The translations under genes and the position numbers were made by a program. Below, in pieces: positions 44,678-54,449 of a DNA stretch of 64,000 nucleotides. Origin of the DNA: CAZXYS01 sp964645005 (lineage in GTDB: Bacteria > Bacteroidota > Ignavibacteria > Kapaibacteriales > UBA2268); contig CAZXYS010000007.1 of assembly GCA_964645005.1 (NCBI GenBank), positions 51,853 to 115,852 of the forward strand, written 5' to 3'. The notes under the pieces are model-generated. The model was not told the origin of the DNA and made no database searches. It saw only the letters and a program-made list of their open reading frames with translations. Position 1 is the first letter of the stretch, and each line of letters starts with the position of its first letter.

Positions 44678-47092
44678 CTACCTAACCACCCTCAACTTCT
44701 TATTTACCTTCCCGCTGAGAAGCTCAATTGTAACTATATAAGCCCCGGGTCGTAGCCTGCTCGAATTGATATTGAGCTTATTTTCACCTTTTGAAAGATA
44801 TTTGTTCCGGAAAGGAACATAGACAAGCCTGCCCTGAACATCAGAGATAAAAATGGTGACCTCTGCCGGTTCATGCATTTCAATACTCAGTGAAAAATTG
44901 TCGTTTGCCGGATTGGGTGAGATTGTTGTTCTGTTCTCTATTTCAGGTAATTGCGAAACCTGCGTTAAACCACATTCCCCAAGTATTTTAAAATATGCTT
45001 TAATGCCACAAGTATCATTAACTATTATTGAATCAGTGTAGCGACCTATAGCTTTTGGCTTAAATGTAATATTTAAATTAATACTGCCATCTCGTTCAAG
45101 TTTGTAAGGTAAGTCTTTAGGATAATCTAGCGAAAATTCTCTTTTATTCTTAAGTTTAAATTCTTCAATCATTATTGGTTGACCTAAATTATTATGAACT
45201 TCAAACTTTCTTTCATATTCAATTCCTGCATCATCTGCAATTAAAATTAAAGCGTATGATGGCTTTATCTGGTATCTCGGAACTGTGTAATCAAATATAT
45301 AATCGAATTCATTTGAAAACATATCCGAAACACGGATTACGCCTCTACCCGATTTCTGACCGTCAACCGGTTTTAATTTCCAATTAACTTTTTCATCAGT
45401 GCCTTCCTGAAAAGAATCAAAGCTCAATTCAAGATTATTGGATTCCTCACTAATAAATTCAATAGATTTGATCCCTGAACTTATTTGAGAATTCTCCGGT
45501 TTATCGTTGAATGAACCGTAGTAATATCCGCATTCATTGTCGATAAATGCTTCCGGCGGCATTCTATCTTCAGGTTCAGTTATCTCTTCATTTCCATAAT
45601 CCGCTGGGTAGCCATAGCTATCGCACCAATCAAATCCGAAAGAATAAGCGGCAAATGGCTTTTCAGCTTTGATTTTAAATATGCCAACTTCAGGTAGTGT
45701 CAATGTTTTTACTGCAAATTTTTTATTTTCAACATCATAATCAAAGATTTCTCCTGGTTCCTGGAAACTATCTCTTAAAGCCACCCAATGAAATTCTCCA
45801 TTGTGATATTCAGCATATTGAATATCTTCACTCAAATACCCCTGTTCATCAGTCTCAAAGATAAAATTTAAATAGTTTTCCGAATAACTATCACCTGTGT
45901 TTGTTCCCGGTGTATTAAAGAAAATTTCCTTGTAATAATGTTTGTAAGGTATTATTGGCATTATGAATGGATCACTATTAGGCAGCGGATAACCATCTTC
46001 TTTTGTACCTGTATTTAAGAAATTTACTCCAATCGGTTTATCACCCGAAATAACTACCGAATGATTTGATTCTTCTAATGGATGCATCCTCATTTCCTGA
46101 AAGCCCTTTTTTTCGATACCACCAGATTCAGAAATAAAAGAAATTTGCTTACCATCTCTATAAATATTTGTATTTTCTTCCTTAGCAAAGACCTGAATTA
46201 GAGATGGATACTCTCTGTCAGGAAGTTTAGCTACATGATATTGCTTACCCCATTGTTCTGTCGGCAATAGCATTTGAACTGTATGATCACACCATTGATT
46301 ACCAACTGGTATATTAGCACACTGATTCCCGGCAATAACGGATACTGGTTTATTAGCTGTTATCCTGCTGCCTGTAAGATCAGAATTACCCCCTTTGGAT
46401 TGGAACATCCAGACATCGCCCTCATTCAAGGTAACTTGCTTAATATCCCCAGGCTTCTTACCACCAGCAGTTTGAGTATATTCATTGCCTCCTAACTCAA
46501 AAGTGACTCTTGTATTGTCATAAGCCGCGGTGATTGTAGCCTGACTTGGCATTTTATAATCCCAAACATTTTTAAACATAGTATCTACTTTATATGCCGA
46601 AACTATATATTCTCTACCAAGCTCGCTTACAGGCAAGACAAGATATCCATCACTGGTACTCGAGCCTGCAAATCTACAAATACATTGAACTTTTATCGGT
46701 TTTTCCGATTTGATATGAATACCGTAGCCCTTATATACCTTTTCAGGAATAGGATCTTCTTCACTGTCTTTTACGACAACCTGACCTTCTTCAGGTAGTA
46801 GATCAAAAACAATTACATCATCAAAATTATTAGGATAAGTATATTTACTTTCACGGTAATTCTTTGCTGGAATTTCTACTTCTACAAGTGTTTTAAACTT
46901 TGATGCTACAAAGATTTTTACAAGATCTCTATCATTTTCATATTCATAAAATACCGGCGGATTACTTATCCAAAACTCCGTCCCGAAACCCATCAATTCC
47001 GGCTTTTTACCATCTTTTTGCGCATAGCTGCTTATTAATATTAACATTGTAATAATCGACAGGCAGGTTATAAACTTAGTTGCGGCTTTCAT
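44678..47092 (-). CDS. Secreted IgGFc-binding-domain protein with type IX sorting domain
   Basis: The 804-residue protein has a signal peptide (MKAATKFITCLSIITMLILI) after the strong RBS GAGGAG. The IgGFc-binding N-terminal-type region covers residues ~30-500 (GFGTEFWISNPPVFYEYEND, IHIKSEKPIKVQCICRFA, LGREYIVSAYK, ITANKPVSVIAGNQCANIP). One ASH-like module (ALILIADDAGIEYERKFEVH) and a Por tail (TISPNPANDNFSLSIEMHEP ... GAYIVTIELLSGKVNKKLRV) follow. It is a shorter paralogue of the 1441-residue protein at 16062-20387. An adhesive surface role is possible; the function is unproven. Confidence 0.86.
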   Translation of the reverse strand: MKAATKFITCLSIITMLILISSYAQKDGKKPELMGFGTEFWISNPPVFYEYENDRDLVKIFVASKFKTLVEVEIPAKNYRESKYTYPNNFDDVIVFDLLPEEGQVVVKDSEEDPIPEKVYKGYGIHIKSEKPIKVQCICRFAGSSTSDGYLVLPVSELGREYIVSAYKVDTMFKNVWDYKMPSQATITAAYDNTRVTFELGGNEYTQTAGGKKPGDIKQVTLNEGDVWMFQSKGGNSDLTGSRITANKPVSVIAGNQCANIPVGNQWCDHTVQMLLPTEQWGKQYHVAKLPDREYPSLIQVFAKEENTNIYRDGKQISFISESGGIEKKGFQEMRMHPLEESNHSVVISGDKPIGVNFLNTGTKEDGYPLPNSDPFIMPIIPYKHYYKEIFFNTPGTNTGDSYSENYLNFIFETDEQGYLSEDIQYAEYHNGEFHWVALRDSFQEPGEIFDYDVENKKFAVKTLTLPEVGIFKIKAEKPFAAYSFGFDWCDSYGYPADYGNEEITEPEDRMPPEAFIDNECGYYYGSFNDKPENSQISSGIKSIEFISEESNNLELSFDSFQEGTDEKVNWKLKPVDGQKSGRGVIRVSDMFSNEFDYIFDYTVPRYQIKPSYALILIADDAGIEYERKFEVHNNLGQPIMIEEFKLKNKREFSLDYPKDLPYKLERDGSINLNITFKPKAIGRYTDSIIVNDTCGIKAYFKILGECGLTQVSQLPEIENRTTISPNPANDNFSLSIEMHEPAEVTIFISDVQGRLVYVPFRNKYLSKGENKLNINSSRLRPGAYIVTIELLSGKVNKKLRVVR

Positions 47093-47692
47093 TTTTCACT
47101 CCTCGATGCATCCTCTGATTGACACATCATGAATAATTTATATATTTAATTTTTATATATATGTCAATTGCTTTTCTTTCCACAAGTATTATTTCAATTT
47201 AGCTTAATATAACAAATATTTTTCAGAAATACTATTTTTATCAAATCATCCAACTCGAAATTTAAAAACTTAAAATTTCGAGTTAAGGACCCGTCTGGGG
47301 ATGTCGCACAAGTCATTTTTGGCTGTACTTCCATTCCGCCCCGATTAAGCGGAATTTCGCAAGTTCACCCAGGATGACAAAAACGAGTGTTTATGGGAGC
47401 ATCACCCTGAGCGGAGTTAAGTTTTACTTGAATTATCTACTTATGGGACAGCCTCAGGACGAGATAAATTTTAAAAACAACTGCAATACAGATTAAAGAA
47501 TAAATCCTGCGGAAGTACAATAGCTATTAGCAGACTATTGCAAGATAGAACTTTATTTGATAATTTGAAATTTCCAAATGTTATCACTTGAAATATAAAA
47601 TTGATAACGGAAAATTTTCGTATAGTTTAAATAAAAATTTAGTATAAATAGTTTAAAATCTTTTAATTATTATCAAATGATGAGGACTGCAC
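47093..47692. other. 600-bp spacer with a degenerate MITE-like element
   Basis: The spacer holds the element at 47295-47457, listed separately. The rest is AT-rich and gene-free. The 100 bp upstream of icd (e.g. TATAGTTTAAATAAAA) probably contain its promoter, but no clear -33/-7 pair is seen. Confidence 0.5.
47295..47457. mobile_element. Degenerate MITE-like element, 163 bp
   Basis: The left end CTGGGGATGTCGCACAAGT (47295-47313) pairs with ACTTATGGGACAGCCTCAG (47439-47457) at 15 of 19 positions. The ends match those at 26633-26780 (GAGGCTGTCC-TAAAAGT). The interior carries the CCAGGATGACA and CACCCTGAGCGGAGTT tracts related to the palindromes at 3901 and 13490. Confidence 0.55.
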
Positions 47693-49921
47693 ATGGCTAA
47701 CCCAAAGATTATAATGACAGAAACTGATGAAGCGCCGGCATTGGCATTGTATTGCCTGCTGCCGATAATTAAAGCTTATTTTAAGAATTCCGGCATTGAT
47801 GTTGAAACAAAGGATATATCGCTTGCAGGCAGGATTATTGCGAATTTTCCGAATAATCTGAAGGAAGAGCAGAAAATCCCCGATTTCCTGACGGAACTGG
47901 GCGAAATTGCTAAAACACCGGAAGGCAATATTATAAAGCTGCCTAATATCAGCGCTTCTATCCCACAGTGTATAGCAGCGGTGAAAGAACTGCGCTCAAA
48001 AGGCTGCGATATTCCCGAATTTCCCGAAGAACCGAAGAATGAACAGGAAAAAGCGCTGCGGGATAGATTCGGCGTAGTGCTGGGCTCGGCGGTAAATCCC
48101 GTGCTTCGTGAGGGTAATTCGGATCGCAGACCGGCGGCGGCAGTGAAAAGATTCGCTCAGAAATATCCTCACAAGATGATGAAGCCATGGCCCGAGACCG
48201 GTTCCAAAGCGCGCGTGACACACATGAACGAAGGCGATTACTACGAAACCGAAACTTCTACCACTATGGATAAACCTACCGATGTTAAAATTGAATTCGA
48301 GGATGGCAGCGGAAATAAGAAAGTCCTGAAAGACAATCTCGCGCTGCTGGAAGGCGAAGTCATTGATTCCGCAGTAATGAACGTAAGATCTTTGCGGAAA
48401 TTCTATGCCGAACAGATTGAGGAAGCAAAGAAAGATGATATCCTGCTTTCGCTGCACCTTAAAGCGACTATGATGAAGGTTTCCGATCCGATTTTCTTCG
48501 GACATTGCGTATCGGTATATTATAAGGATGCGCTTGAAAAACACGCGGAAACGCTGAAAGAAATCGGTGCAAGCGTCAATAACGGTCTTGCGGATGTTCT
48601 TGATAAAATTAACAAGCTGCCGGAAGATAAAAAGAAAGAAATCGAAACGGACATCAACGCCTGTTACGATAAGCAGTGCGATCTGGCGATGGTAGATTCG
48701 CGTAAGGGTATTACCAATCTGCATGTGCCGAATAATATTATCGTCGATGCTTCCATGCCGAATGTCGTCCGCGACGGAGGCAAAATGTGGAACAAGAACG
48801 ACGAGCTTCAGGATTGCATCGCGATGGTGCCCGACCGCAGCTATGCTACGATGTACAAGGAAATTCTCGAAGATGCTAAAGCCAAGGGGCAGTTCGACCC
48901 GTCGACAATGGGGAATGTTTCCAATGTCGGTCTGATGGCGAAGAAAGCCGAGGAATACGGATCTCACGATAAAACTTTCGAAGCAGAGAATGAAGGCACG
49001 ATCCGCATAATTGACAAGGACGGAAGTACGCTTCTCGAGCAGAAAGTTGAGAAGGGCGATGTTTTCCGCATGTGCCAGGCGAAAGATATAGCTATCAAGG
49101 ACTGGGTCAAGCTTGCTGTCAACAGGGCGAGAGCGACCGGAAATCCGGCAATATTCTGGCTCGACGAGCAGAGAGGACACGATAAAGAGATTATCAAGAA
49201 AGTGAATCAGTACCTGCCGGAACATGACATCAGCGGTTTGGACATTAGAATCATGAAACCGGAAGATGCAATGAAATTCACCCTCGAAAGAGTGCGCCGC
49301 GGCGAGGATACTATCTCGGTCACGGGCAATGTGCTTAGAGATTATCTTACAGACCTGTTCCCGATCCTCGAACTGGGTACAAGCGCCCGCGTGCAGTCGA
49401 TAGTGCCATTGCTGAATGGCGGCGGCTTGTTTGAGACGGGCGCCGGCGGTTCAGCACCAAAGCATGTGCAGCAGCTTTTGAAGGAAGGACACCTGCGCTG
49501 GGATTCGCTCGGTGAATATTGCGCGCTGATGCCATCGCTCGAGCTTATAGCCGAAAAATTCAATATTGAGAAGGCGAATATCTTCGCCGAGACACTTGAC
49601 AAGGCGATAGAGAGATATTTAGAGAACGGCAGGTATCCATCGCGTAAAGTGAATGAAATCGACAACAGGGGAAGTTCGTTCTATCTGGCGATGTACTGGG
49701 CGCAGACCCTCGCCGACCAGGATAAGGACCCTGCTATGAAAGAGCGCTTCGCCAAAGTTGCCAAACAACTGAAAGAGAACGAAGATAAGATTAACGAAGA
49801 ACTTCTCGCGGCGCAGGGCGAGCCGGCAGATCTCGGCGGCTACTTCCTGCCAGACCCGGAAAAAGCGCGTAAAGTTATGCGCCCGAGCCCGACATTTAAC
49901 GAAATTATTGATAATATGTAA
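47693..49921 (+). CDS. icd: NADP-dependent isocitrate dehydrogenase, monomeric type
   Basis: The 742-residue enzyme oxidises isocitrate to 2-oxoglutarate in the TCA cycle. The length and the blocks KIIMTETDEAPALALYCLLP, VLGSAVNPVLREGNSDRRPA (substrate loop), KATMMKVSDPIFFGHCVSVY and GLFETGAGGSAPKHVQQL are those of monomeric IDH, not the ~45-kDa dimer type. A strong terminator follows the stop. It is a single-gene unit. Confidence 0.97.
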   Translation: MANPKIIMTETDEAPALALYCLLPIIKAYFKNSGIDVETKDISLAGRIIANFPNNLKEEQKIPDFLTELGEIAKTPEGNIIKLPNISASIPQCIAAVKELRSKGCDIPEFPEEPKNEQEKALRDRFGVVLGSAVNPVLREGNSDRRPAAAVKRFAQKYPHKMMKPWPETGSKARVTHMNEGDYYETETSTTMDKPTDVKIEFEDGSGNKKVLKDNLALLEGEVIDSAVMNVRSLRKFYAEQIEEAKKDDILLSLHLKATMMKVSDPIFFGHCVSVYYKDALEKHAETLKEIGASVNNGLADVLDKINKLPEDKKKEIETDINACYDKQCDLAMVDSRKGITNLHVPNNIIVDASMPNVVRDGGKMWNKNDELQDCIAMVPDRSYATMYKEILEDAKAKGQFDPSTMGNVSNVGLMAKKAEEYGSHDKTFEAENEGTIRIIDKDGSTLLEQKVEKGDVFRMCQAKDIAIKDWVKLAVNRARATGNPAIFWLDEQRGHDKEIIKKVNQYLPEHDISGLDIRIMKPEDAMKFTLERVRRGEDTISVTGNVLRDYLTDLFPILELGTSARVQSIVPLLNGGGLFETGAGGSAPKHVQQLLKEGHLRWDSLGEYCALMPSLELIAEKFNIEKANIFAETLDKAIERYLENGRYPSRKVNEIDNRGSSFYLAMYWAQTLADQDKDPAMKERFAKVAKQLKENEDKINEELLAAQGEPADLGGYFLPDPEKARKVMRPSPTFNEIIDNM

Positions 49922-49948
49922 TCTTTTTTTCATAATAAGATTTTTATT

Positions 49949-49985
49949 AAGGGATTCTCTTTTTGCGGGGATCCCTTATTTAGTT
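49949..49985 (+). terminator. Intrinsic terminator of icd
   Basis: AAGGGAT (49949-49955) pairs with ATCCCTT (49971-49977), followed by ATTTAGTTTT. Confidence 0.7.
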
Positions 49986-50027
49986 TTATCCCACATATTG
50001 CATTAGAACAAATATAATTTCTTATTC

Positions 50028-50135
50028 CTCCTCATCACAGCCCTTTTCCCGGCGGGTGAAGGGTGTAAGAATTTCTTTTTACACTGAAAGTCCCTTCTCT
50101 ACTTGGGAGAAGAGATTTAGGGATGAGGGAATTCT
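50028..50135. repeat. Palindromic intergenic repeat
   Basis: The stretch holds CCTCATCACAGCCCTTTTCC and, near the other end, TTAGGGATGAGGG. It also has an internal stem (CTTCTCTACTTGGGAGAAG). The composition differs from the AT-rich surroundings and resembles other palindromic spacer repeats in the window. Confidence 0.5.
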
Positions 50136-50149
50136 TCTAATGAATTTTC

Positions 50150-50392
50150 CGGGATTATGGTAATTTTTCAATGCCAAATTTGGACTAACCTAATAATTTC
50201 ATTAGGAATAATCAAATTTACTAACATAATATATTTTAATAACTTTAAATAACCACCCCCGTAAAGCCTTCGGTTTTACTCCCCTCCTTACTGAGGAGGG
50301 GAAAAGAAGGGGTGGTTAAGTTTTTATGATCAAGTTATTTATTCTGCTATATGTTTATTGTATTGCAAAATGCGGGATTAAAATTCTTAATC
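50150..50392. repeat. Inverted, decayed relative of the 44.1-44.5 kb MITE-like element
   Basis: Read on the minus strand, 50318-50250 (TTAACCACCCCTTCTTTTCC ... CGAAGGCTTTACGGGGGTGG) matches 44371-44438 at about nine of ten positions. Similarity continues on both sides (ATTATGTTAGTAAATTTGAT against ATAATATGTTAGTAGGTTTG; TTGCAATACAATAAAC against TTCACAATACAAAAG). The terminal repeats are no longer exact. The two copies are in opposite orientation. Confidence 0.6.
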
Positions 50393-50403
50393 GAATCTGA
50401 ACC

Positions 50404-51702
50404 TTAAATTTTCACGATCAGCCTGACATAACTCATGAACGAAACATCATTCCTGTAGTGGATGCTGTCTTCATCATTTTGGGTTTTGTATAATTCGAGG
50501 AATAAATCACCCGGTATGAAAACCGCACTTGTCCATTCTATTATTACCTGTTTAGCTGGTAAGTATTTAAGGGTGAAATCGCACTCATTACCGAAGTCAT
50601 TCAATCCGCTCGTATATTTTTGATTTGACATGAAATAGTGCCAGCGCAGCGTATAATTTAGATCGCCGACATTTTTCCCGCCATAGGCAGCACCCGCAAA
50701 AAAGTCATTAACTCCCAGATTAGCACTGCCTTCATCTATCTTACGGAAGTAATCCATCAAACCGAGAAATTTATGCTTTGCCCCTAATATAGGCGAGAAA
50801 ATATCATATCTGTCGCCGCTTTTTGCAGGCTCAGTCCCTGAATAAATAGCCGTCCCTGCTGTAAGAATGAATTTTTTTGTCAAATTATAATCAAGCTGCA
50901 GTCCGCTCATGTAGGCGGATACAGACTTCTCCTGCATTTCACCAAACTGGAAATAAAGCTCTGCCATAGTTTCAAGCTTCCCGATCTTACCTAACCAATC
51001 TGCCCCGGCAGTCACCCGCGAAAGATCTTTATGCACAGTGTCAGACTTGTGGTTTTCATCTTCCCAGAAGCCGAAAAGATCAAATTGCTGCTTATTTAAA
51101 TATCCCGTCGACCAGATGCCCAGCAGATTCCCGCTGTCATATCTTTCGGCGGGATAATCATAACGTTCCGAAGAAGCATGTTTATAATAACCGATACCGT
51201 CACGCTGCACAGCATAAAAGGACTTGACATTGATATTTGCTGCTGAGTAATTGATCTGCACACCGTCAAAAGAACGCTCCTCATAACTCCAGGGACTGTG
51301 GCGGATTATCCTTCCCGTCCCGAGTTCCATCTGCCAGCGTCCTAATTGCATTGACAACGGCAAGCTAAACATGTTGTCAAACTTCACCCATCCTTCTATG
51401 AGATCAACATTCGCGGTATAATTTGTAAAGCTGTTCTCCTCGCCCCAGATTCGCGAGTCCTGAAATTTGATCATGAAGGAAATATCGTCGGTAATTGATT
51501 TTTCCACTCCCAGTTGCAATTTCATAGTGGTTGACTGCCGCATATATGTATCGTGCTCGAAGTCGCGCCCATCGAGGTAGGGAATAATATTGGCGAGCCC
51601 ATGAAGATTCCACCCTTCAAACAGGCTGCTGGTTTTACTGTCTTCAGCCAGCAAATTGATAGAAAAAGCAAATGTTATGAGTATTATTGCCAGTTTTTTC
51701 AT
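50404..51702 (-). CDS. Alginate-export-like outer-membrane beta-barrel protein
   Basis: The 432-residue protein has a signal peptide (MKKLAIILITFAFSINLLAE). A barrel of the alginate_exp/porin-like class follows: QLGVEKSITDDISFMIKFQD, WVKFDNMFSLPLSMQLGRWQ and LNYTLRWHYFMSNQKY. It ends in alternating hydrophobic residues (MSYVRLIVKI) without the usual terminal Phe. It probably forms an outer-membrane channel. The substrate cannot be read, and no alginate genes are near. Confidence 0.82.
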   Translation of the reverse strand: MKKLAIILITFAFSINLLAEDSKTSSLFEGWNLHGLANIIPYLDGRDFEHDTYMRQSTTMKLQLGVEKSITDDISFMIKFQDSRIWGEENSFTNYTANVDLIEGWVKFDNMFSLPLSMQLGRWQMELGTGRIIRHSPWSYEERSFDGVQINYSAANINVKSFYAVQRDGIGYYKHASSERYDYPAERYDSGNLLGIWSTGYLNKQQFDLFGFWEDENHKSDTVHKDLSRVTAGADWLGKIGKLETMAELYFQFGEMQEKSVSAYMSGLQLDYNLTKKFILTAGTAIYSGTEPAKSGDRYDIFSPILGAKHKFLGLMDYFRKIDEGSANLGVNDFFAGAAYGGKNVGDLNYTLRWHYFMSNQKYTSGLNDFGNECDFTLKYLPAKQVIIEWTSAVFIPGDLFLELYKTQNDEDSIHYRNDVSFMSYVRLIVKI

Positions 51703-51835
51703 TTAGTATCCTTATTTATTGATAAAGTCAGATGAAAATTATAAAAACATATACTGGCGGACAATAAGAAATTATTAAATGTAATTTTTAAGGTGGGATA
51801 TTAATTTAATTTTTTTAAATTTATAAGACTCGACC

Positions 51836-52987
51836 CTATTTCCTGTGATAATCCTCATCAGTAAGCTTTATTTTCTCATAAAGCTCCATTAATCCCTCAG
51901 CATAACTTTGCCATGTGTAATTCCGTTTGAAATTATCCACATTTGCCGCGCATTTCTGCTGCATATTTTCATTGAAGAAGCTTATAAGGGCATCGTGGAG
52001 TAGTTTTTCCTCCGGCTTCGGAAGCACAATCCCGGTGCCGTAAGGCTCTACAACCTCTTTCAATCCGCCGACATCCGTAGTTATGACAGGCACTCCGAAA
52101 TGATATGCTATGCCGATTATTCCGCTTTGTGTAGCGCTCCTATAGGGCAAGGCACATACATCTGCAGCGGAGAAAAAGGCAGGCACTTCATCATCATTGA
52201 TATATCTGTTGTTTAGTTGAACTCTTTCCGCGGGCATGTTATCGTTAATTAGTTGTTCGTATTCCTCACTTTTACCATAGATTTCCCCGGCGATAAGCAG
52301 AAAATAATCATCCGGTGTATATTTCATCGCCCGTATGAGAACATCCAACCCCTTATACTTCCTGACTAGTCCGAAGAAAAGTATGACTTTTTTATTTTGA
52401 GGGATTTCAAGCTTATTACGCGCCTCTTTTTGGGGAATCCGTTCCCCAAAATGCTCATAATTCGGATGCGGATGGTAGAAATATTCGGCATCCGGCTTAA
52501 GTTCAAGCAAGTCATTCTTGACTTCTTCAGCCATTACCACAAAAGCATCGCTCCTTTTGACAAGATATTTATTCAATGCGGTATCGCCGGGTTTAGCCTC
52601 GTGGGGCTTCATATTTGCAACAATATAGATAACCGGTACACCTTTCTTTCTCAAAGCTCCCGCAACCCAGCCAAAGCCCGGCGCGAAAAAAGGCATCCAA
52701 TTTTGGATTAGCAGCAAATCCGGTGCGAAATTTTTGATCTTATTGGCGGTTTTAATATAGGTGAGCGGATTTATACTGTCCAGAGTTCTTTCTGCGGGGA
52801 TTCTGTCGGCTGTGTCATTTTCCGCAACTAACTGCGTCTTTCCGGGGAAAAGCATTTCAGGGTACTGCCTGGTAAAAGTAAAAGCTTTTACTTCATGTTC
52901 CTTCTCCAGTTCGCGGTATAGAGCGGCATTAAATTGCGCAATACCGCCCCTGTAAGGATAAAACACCGACAAATAAGCTATCTTCAT
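51836..52987 (-). CDS. Glycosyltransferase family 4 (GT-B)
   Basis: The 383-residue protein is a GT-B sugar transferase. The N-terminal domain begins KIAYLSVFYPYRGGIAQFNA. The C-terminal donor domain has KVILFFGLVRKYKGLDVLIR, YFLLIAGEIYGKSEEYEQLI and the EX7E-like region SATQSGIIGIAYHFGVPVIT. It probably adds a sugar to a lipid-linked or surface glycan. No polysaccharide cluster is next to it; the nearest related genes are the methyltransferase at 53546 and the distant YfhO and DUF2723 genes. Confidence 0.9.
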   Translation of the reverse strand: MKIAYLSVFYPYRGGIAQFNAALYRELEKEHEVKAFTFTRQYPEMLFPGKTQLVAENDTADRIPAERTLDSINPLTYIKTANKIKNFAPDLLLIQNWMPFFAPGFGWVAGALRKKGVPVIYIVANMKPHEAKPGDTALNKYLVKRSDAFVVMAEEVKNDLLELKPDAEYFYHPHPNYEHFGERIPQKEARNKLEIPQNKKVILFFGLVRKYKGLDVLIRAMKYTPDDYFLLIAGEIYGKSEEYEQLINDNMPAERVQLNNRYINDDEVPAFFSAADVCALPYRSATQSGIIGIAYHFGVPVITTDVGGLKEVVEPYGTGIVLPKPEEKLLHDALISFFNENMQQKCAANVDNFKRNYTWQSYAEGLMELYEKIKLTDEDYHRK

Positions 52988-53136
52988 ATTCTTCTTTGCT
53001 ATTTACAAAAATAATTCTGACTAAATTAATGAAAAATTGGATAAATGATTATTTTATTAATTTCGCTTTATATTTTAAACTAAAAATAGTTATTTTGTTA
53101 AAAATATCTACTGTATCACATCCAAAAGGAAGAAAA

Positions 53137-53448
53137 ATGGAAAACGTACCCCAACATTATCAGGATATGAAAGACAAGTTCTCGGAATATTTTGACTCAG
53201 TCGAAGAGCTTGGCAAAACGGTGAAAGATCAGGGACCTATTGACGAAAAAACTTCACATTTGATCCAACTCGGTGCTTCTCTTGCTATCCGCTCGGAAGG
53301 AGCCGTTCACAGCCATGTCCGAAGAGCCCTCGAGGCAGGCGCTGCCGAGGATGAAATATATCATTCGATCATCATGCTCACTTGTACTATAGGTTTCCCA
53401 ACGGTCATGGCGGGTTTAAGCTGGGCGAGGGATATTATCGAGGATTAA
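53137..53448 (+). CDS. Carboxymuconolactone decarboxylase (AhpD-like) family protein
   Basis: The 103-residue all-helical protein starts at ATG 53137 behind AAAAGGAAG; upstream in-frame codons lie in AT-rich non-coding DNA. Core blocks are HLIQLGASLAIRSEGAVHSH, VRRALEAGAAEDEIYHSI and GFPTVMAGLSWARDI. In AhpD the CxxC pair sits where SEGAVHSH is found, so this is a cysteine-free member and a disulfide reductase activity is unlikely. It is 97 bp upstream of a methyltransferase gene on the same strand. Confidence 0.88.
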   Translation: MENVPQHYQDMKDKFSEYFDSVEELGKTVKDQGPIDEKTSHLIQLGASLAIRSEGAVHSHVRRALEAGAAEDEIYHSIIMLTCTIGFPTVMAGLSWARDIIED

Positions 53449-53545
53449 TATCGTACCGGCTTATTTCACTGCAATCTCAAAATATTTTGAAGCCTGTCAA
53501 GTCTACAAACTGATATTTCGTTAAGTTAACGATAATCAGGGTATT

Positions 53546-54352
53546 ATGAAAGACCGCTACGAGCAGGTTCAAAATTCTGACAAAGTGCAATCATTCACAA
53601 AGTACTACTGGGGCTATCAATACCGGTTAGCCAGAGAAGTTCTTGCGCCTATGCTCAGGAAGAAGGGAGTTTTCAAGGATGGTGATACGGTTATCGAGAT
53701 TGGCTGTGCCGAAGGAGGTGTGCTCCATGCATTTGCGGAAGCGGGCGCTCATGAAGCGCTGGGTACGGACATTGAGCAAAAAAGACTTGACAGGGGCGAG
53801 GTAATCTCCCAGATTATAGATATTTCCGTCAGATTTACTTCGCACGACATAATAAGCCATGAACCGCTGGATAACTGGAAGCAGAAAGCTGATCTGGTTC
53901 TTCTCAGAGATGTTATCGAACATCTGGACGACCCCGTCAAAGCTCTTGCTAATATAAAAAAGCTCATAAAGCCCGGCGGATATTTATATGTTACATTTCC
54001 TCCTTATCATTCTCCATTTGGCGGACATCAGCAAATACTGGAGAACAAATGGGGAAAACTGCCATATATACACCTGCTGCCGGAGAAAATCTTTGATAAG
54101 ATGATAGCTTCCGGTCGCCCCAATGATATCGTAGAAGTCAAACGCCTTCACAAAATCAGAATGACTCCCGGAAAATTTGCCAATGCAGCTAACGAGGCTG
54201 GTTTTCAAATAATAAAAGAAAATTATTACCTGCTGCGACCGGTTTTCAAAATGAAATTCGGATTGCCTGCCATAAATATTTCAGGAATAGCTTTTCTCCC
54301 ATTTATAAAAAAGTTCTTCAGCCTGGAAACCTCTTATTTATTAAGGGCTTAG
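53546..54352 (+). CDS. Class I SAM-dependent methyltransferase
   Basis: The 268-residue protein has motif I DTVIEIGCAEGGVLHAFAEA, motif II ALGTDIEQKRLDRG, and motif IV ADLVLLRDVIEHLDDPVKAL followed by LIKPGGYLYVTFPPYHSPFG. The C-terminal part (YLLRPVFKMKFGLPAI) is typical of methyltransferases acting on lipids or surface sugars. The substrate is not known. It may be co-transcribed with the preceding AhpD-like gene. Confidence 0.9.
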   Translation: MKDRYEQVQNSDKVQSFTKYYWGYQYRLAREVLAPMLRKKGVFKDGDTVIEIGCAEGGVLHAFAEAGAHEALGTDIEQKRLDRGEVISQIIDISVRFTSHDIISHEPLDNWKQKADLVLLRDVIEHLDDPVKALANIKKLIKPGGYLYVTFPPYHSPFGGHQQILENKWGKLPYIHLLPEKIFDKMIASGRPNDIVEVKRLHKIRMTPGKFANAANEAGFQIIKENYYLLRPVFKMKFGLPAINISGIAFLPFIKKFFSLETSYLLRA

Positions 54353-54449
54353 GGAGAATCAATTTTTTTTGAAAAAAAAACTAAAGTTCTAAATTTTTCT
54401 GCCGATACTATTACTGAGTAATATTACTCAAAATTAAAAGGTGGTTAAA

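Noticed and set aside
47996..49225. Long open frame of 409 codons on the minus strand
   Set aside because: It lies entirely antisense to icd, whose sense product is an unmistakable monomeric isocitrate dehydrogenase. The antisense product has no family features and no RBS.
51933..51941. Exact DnaA box TTATCCACA
   Set aside because: It is a single copy within the glycosyltransferase gene, so it is taken as chance.
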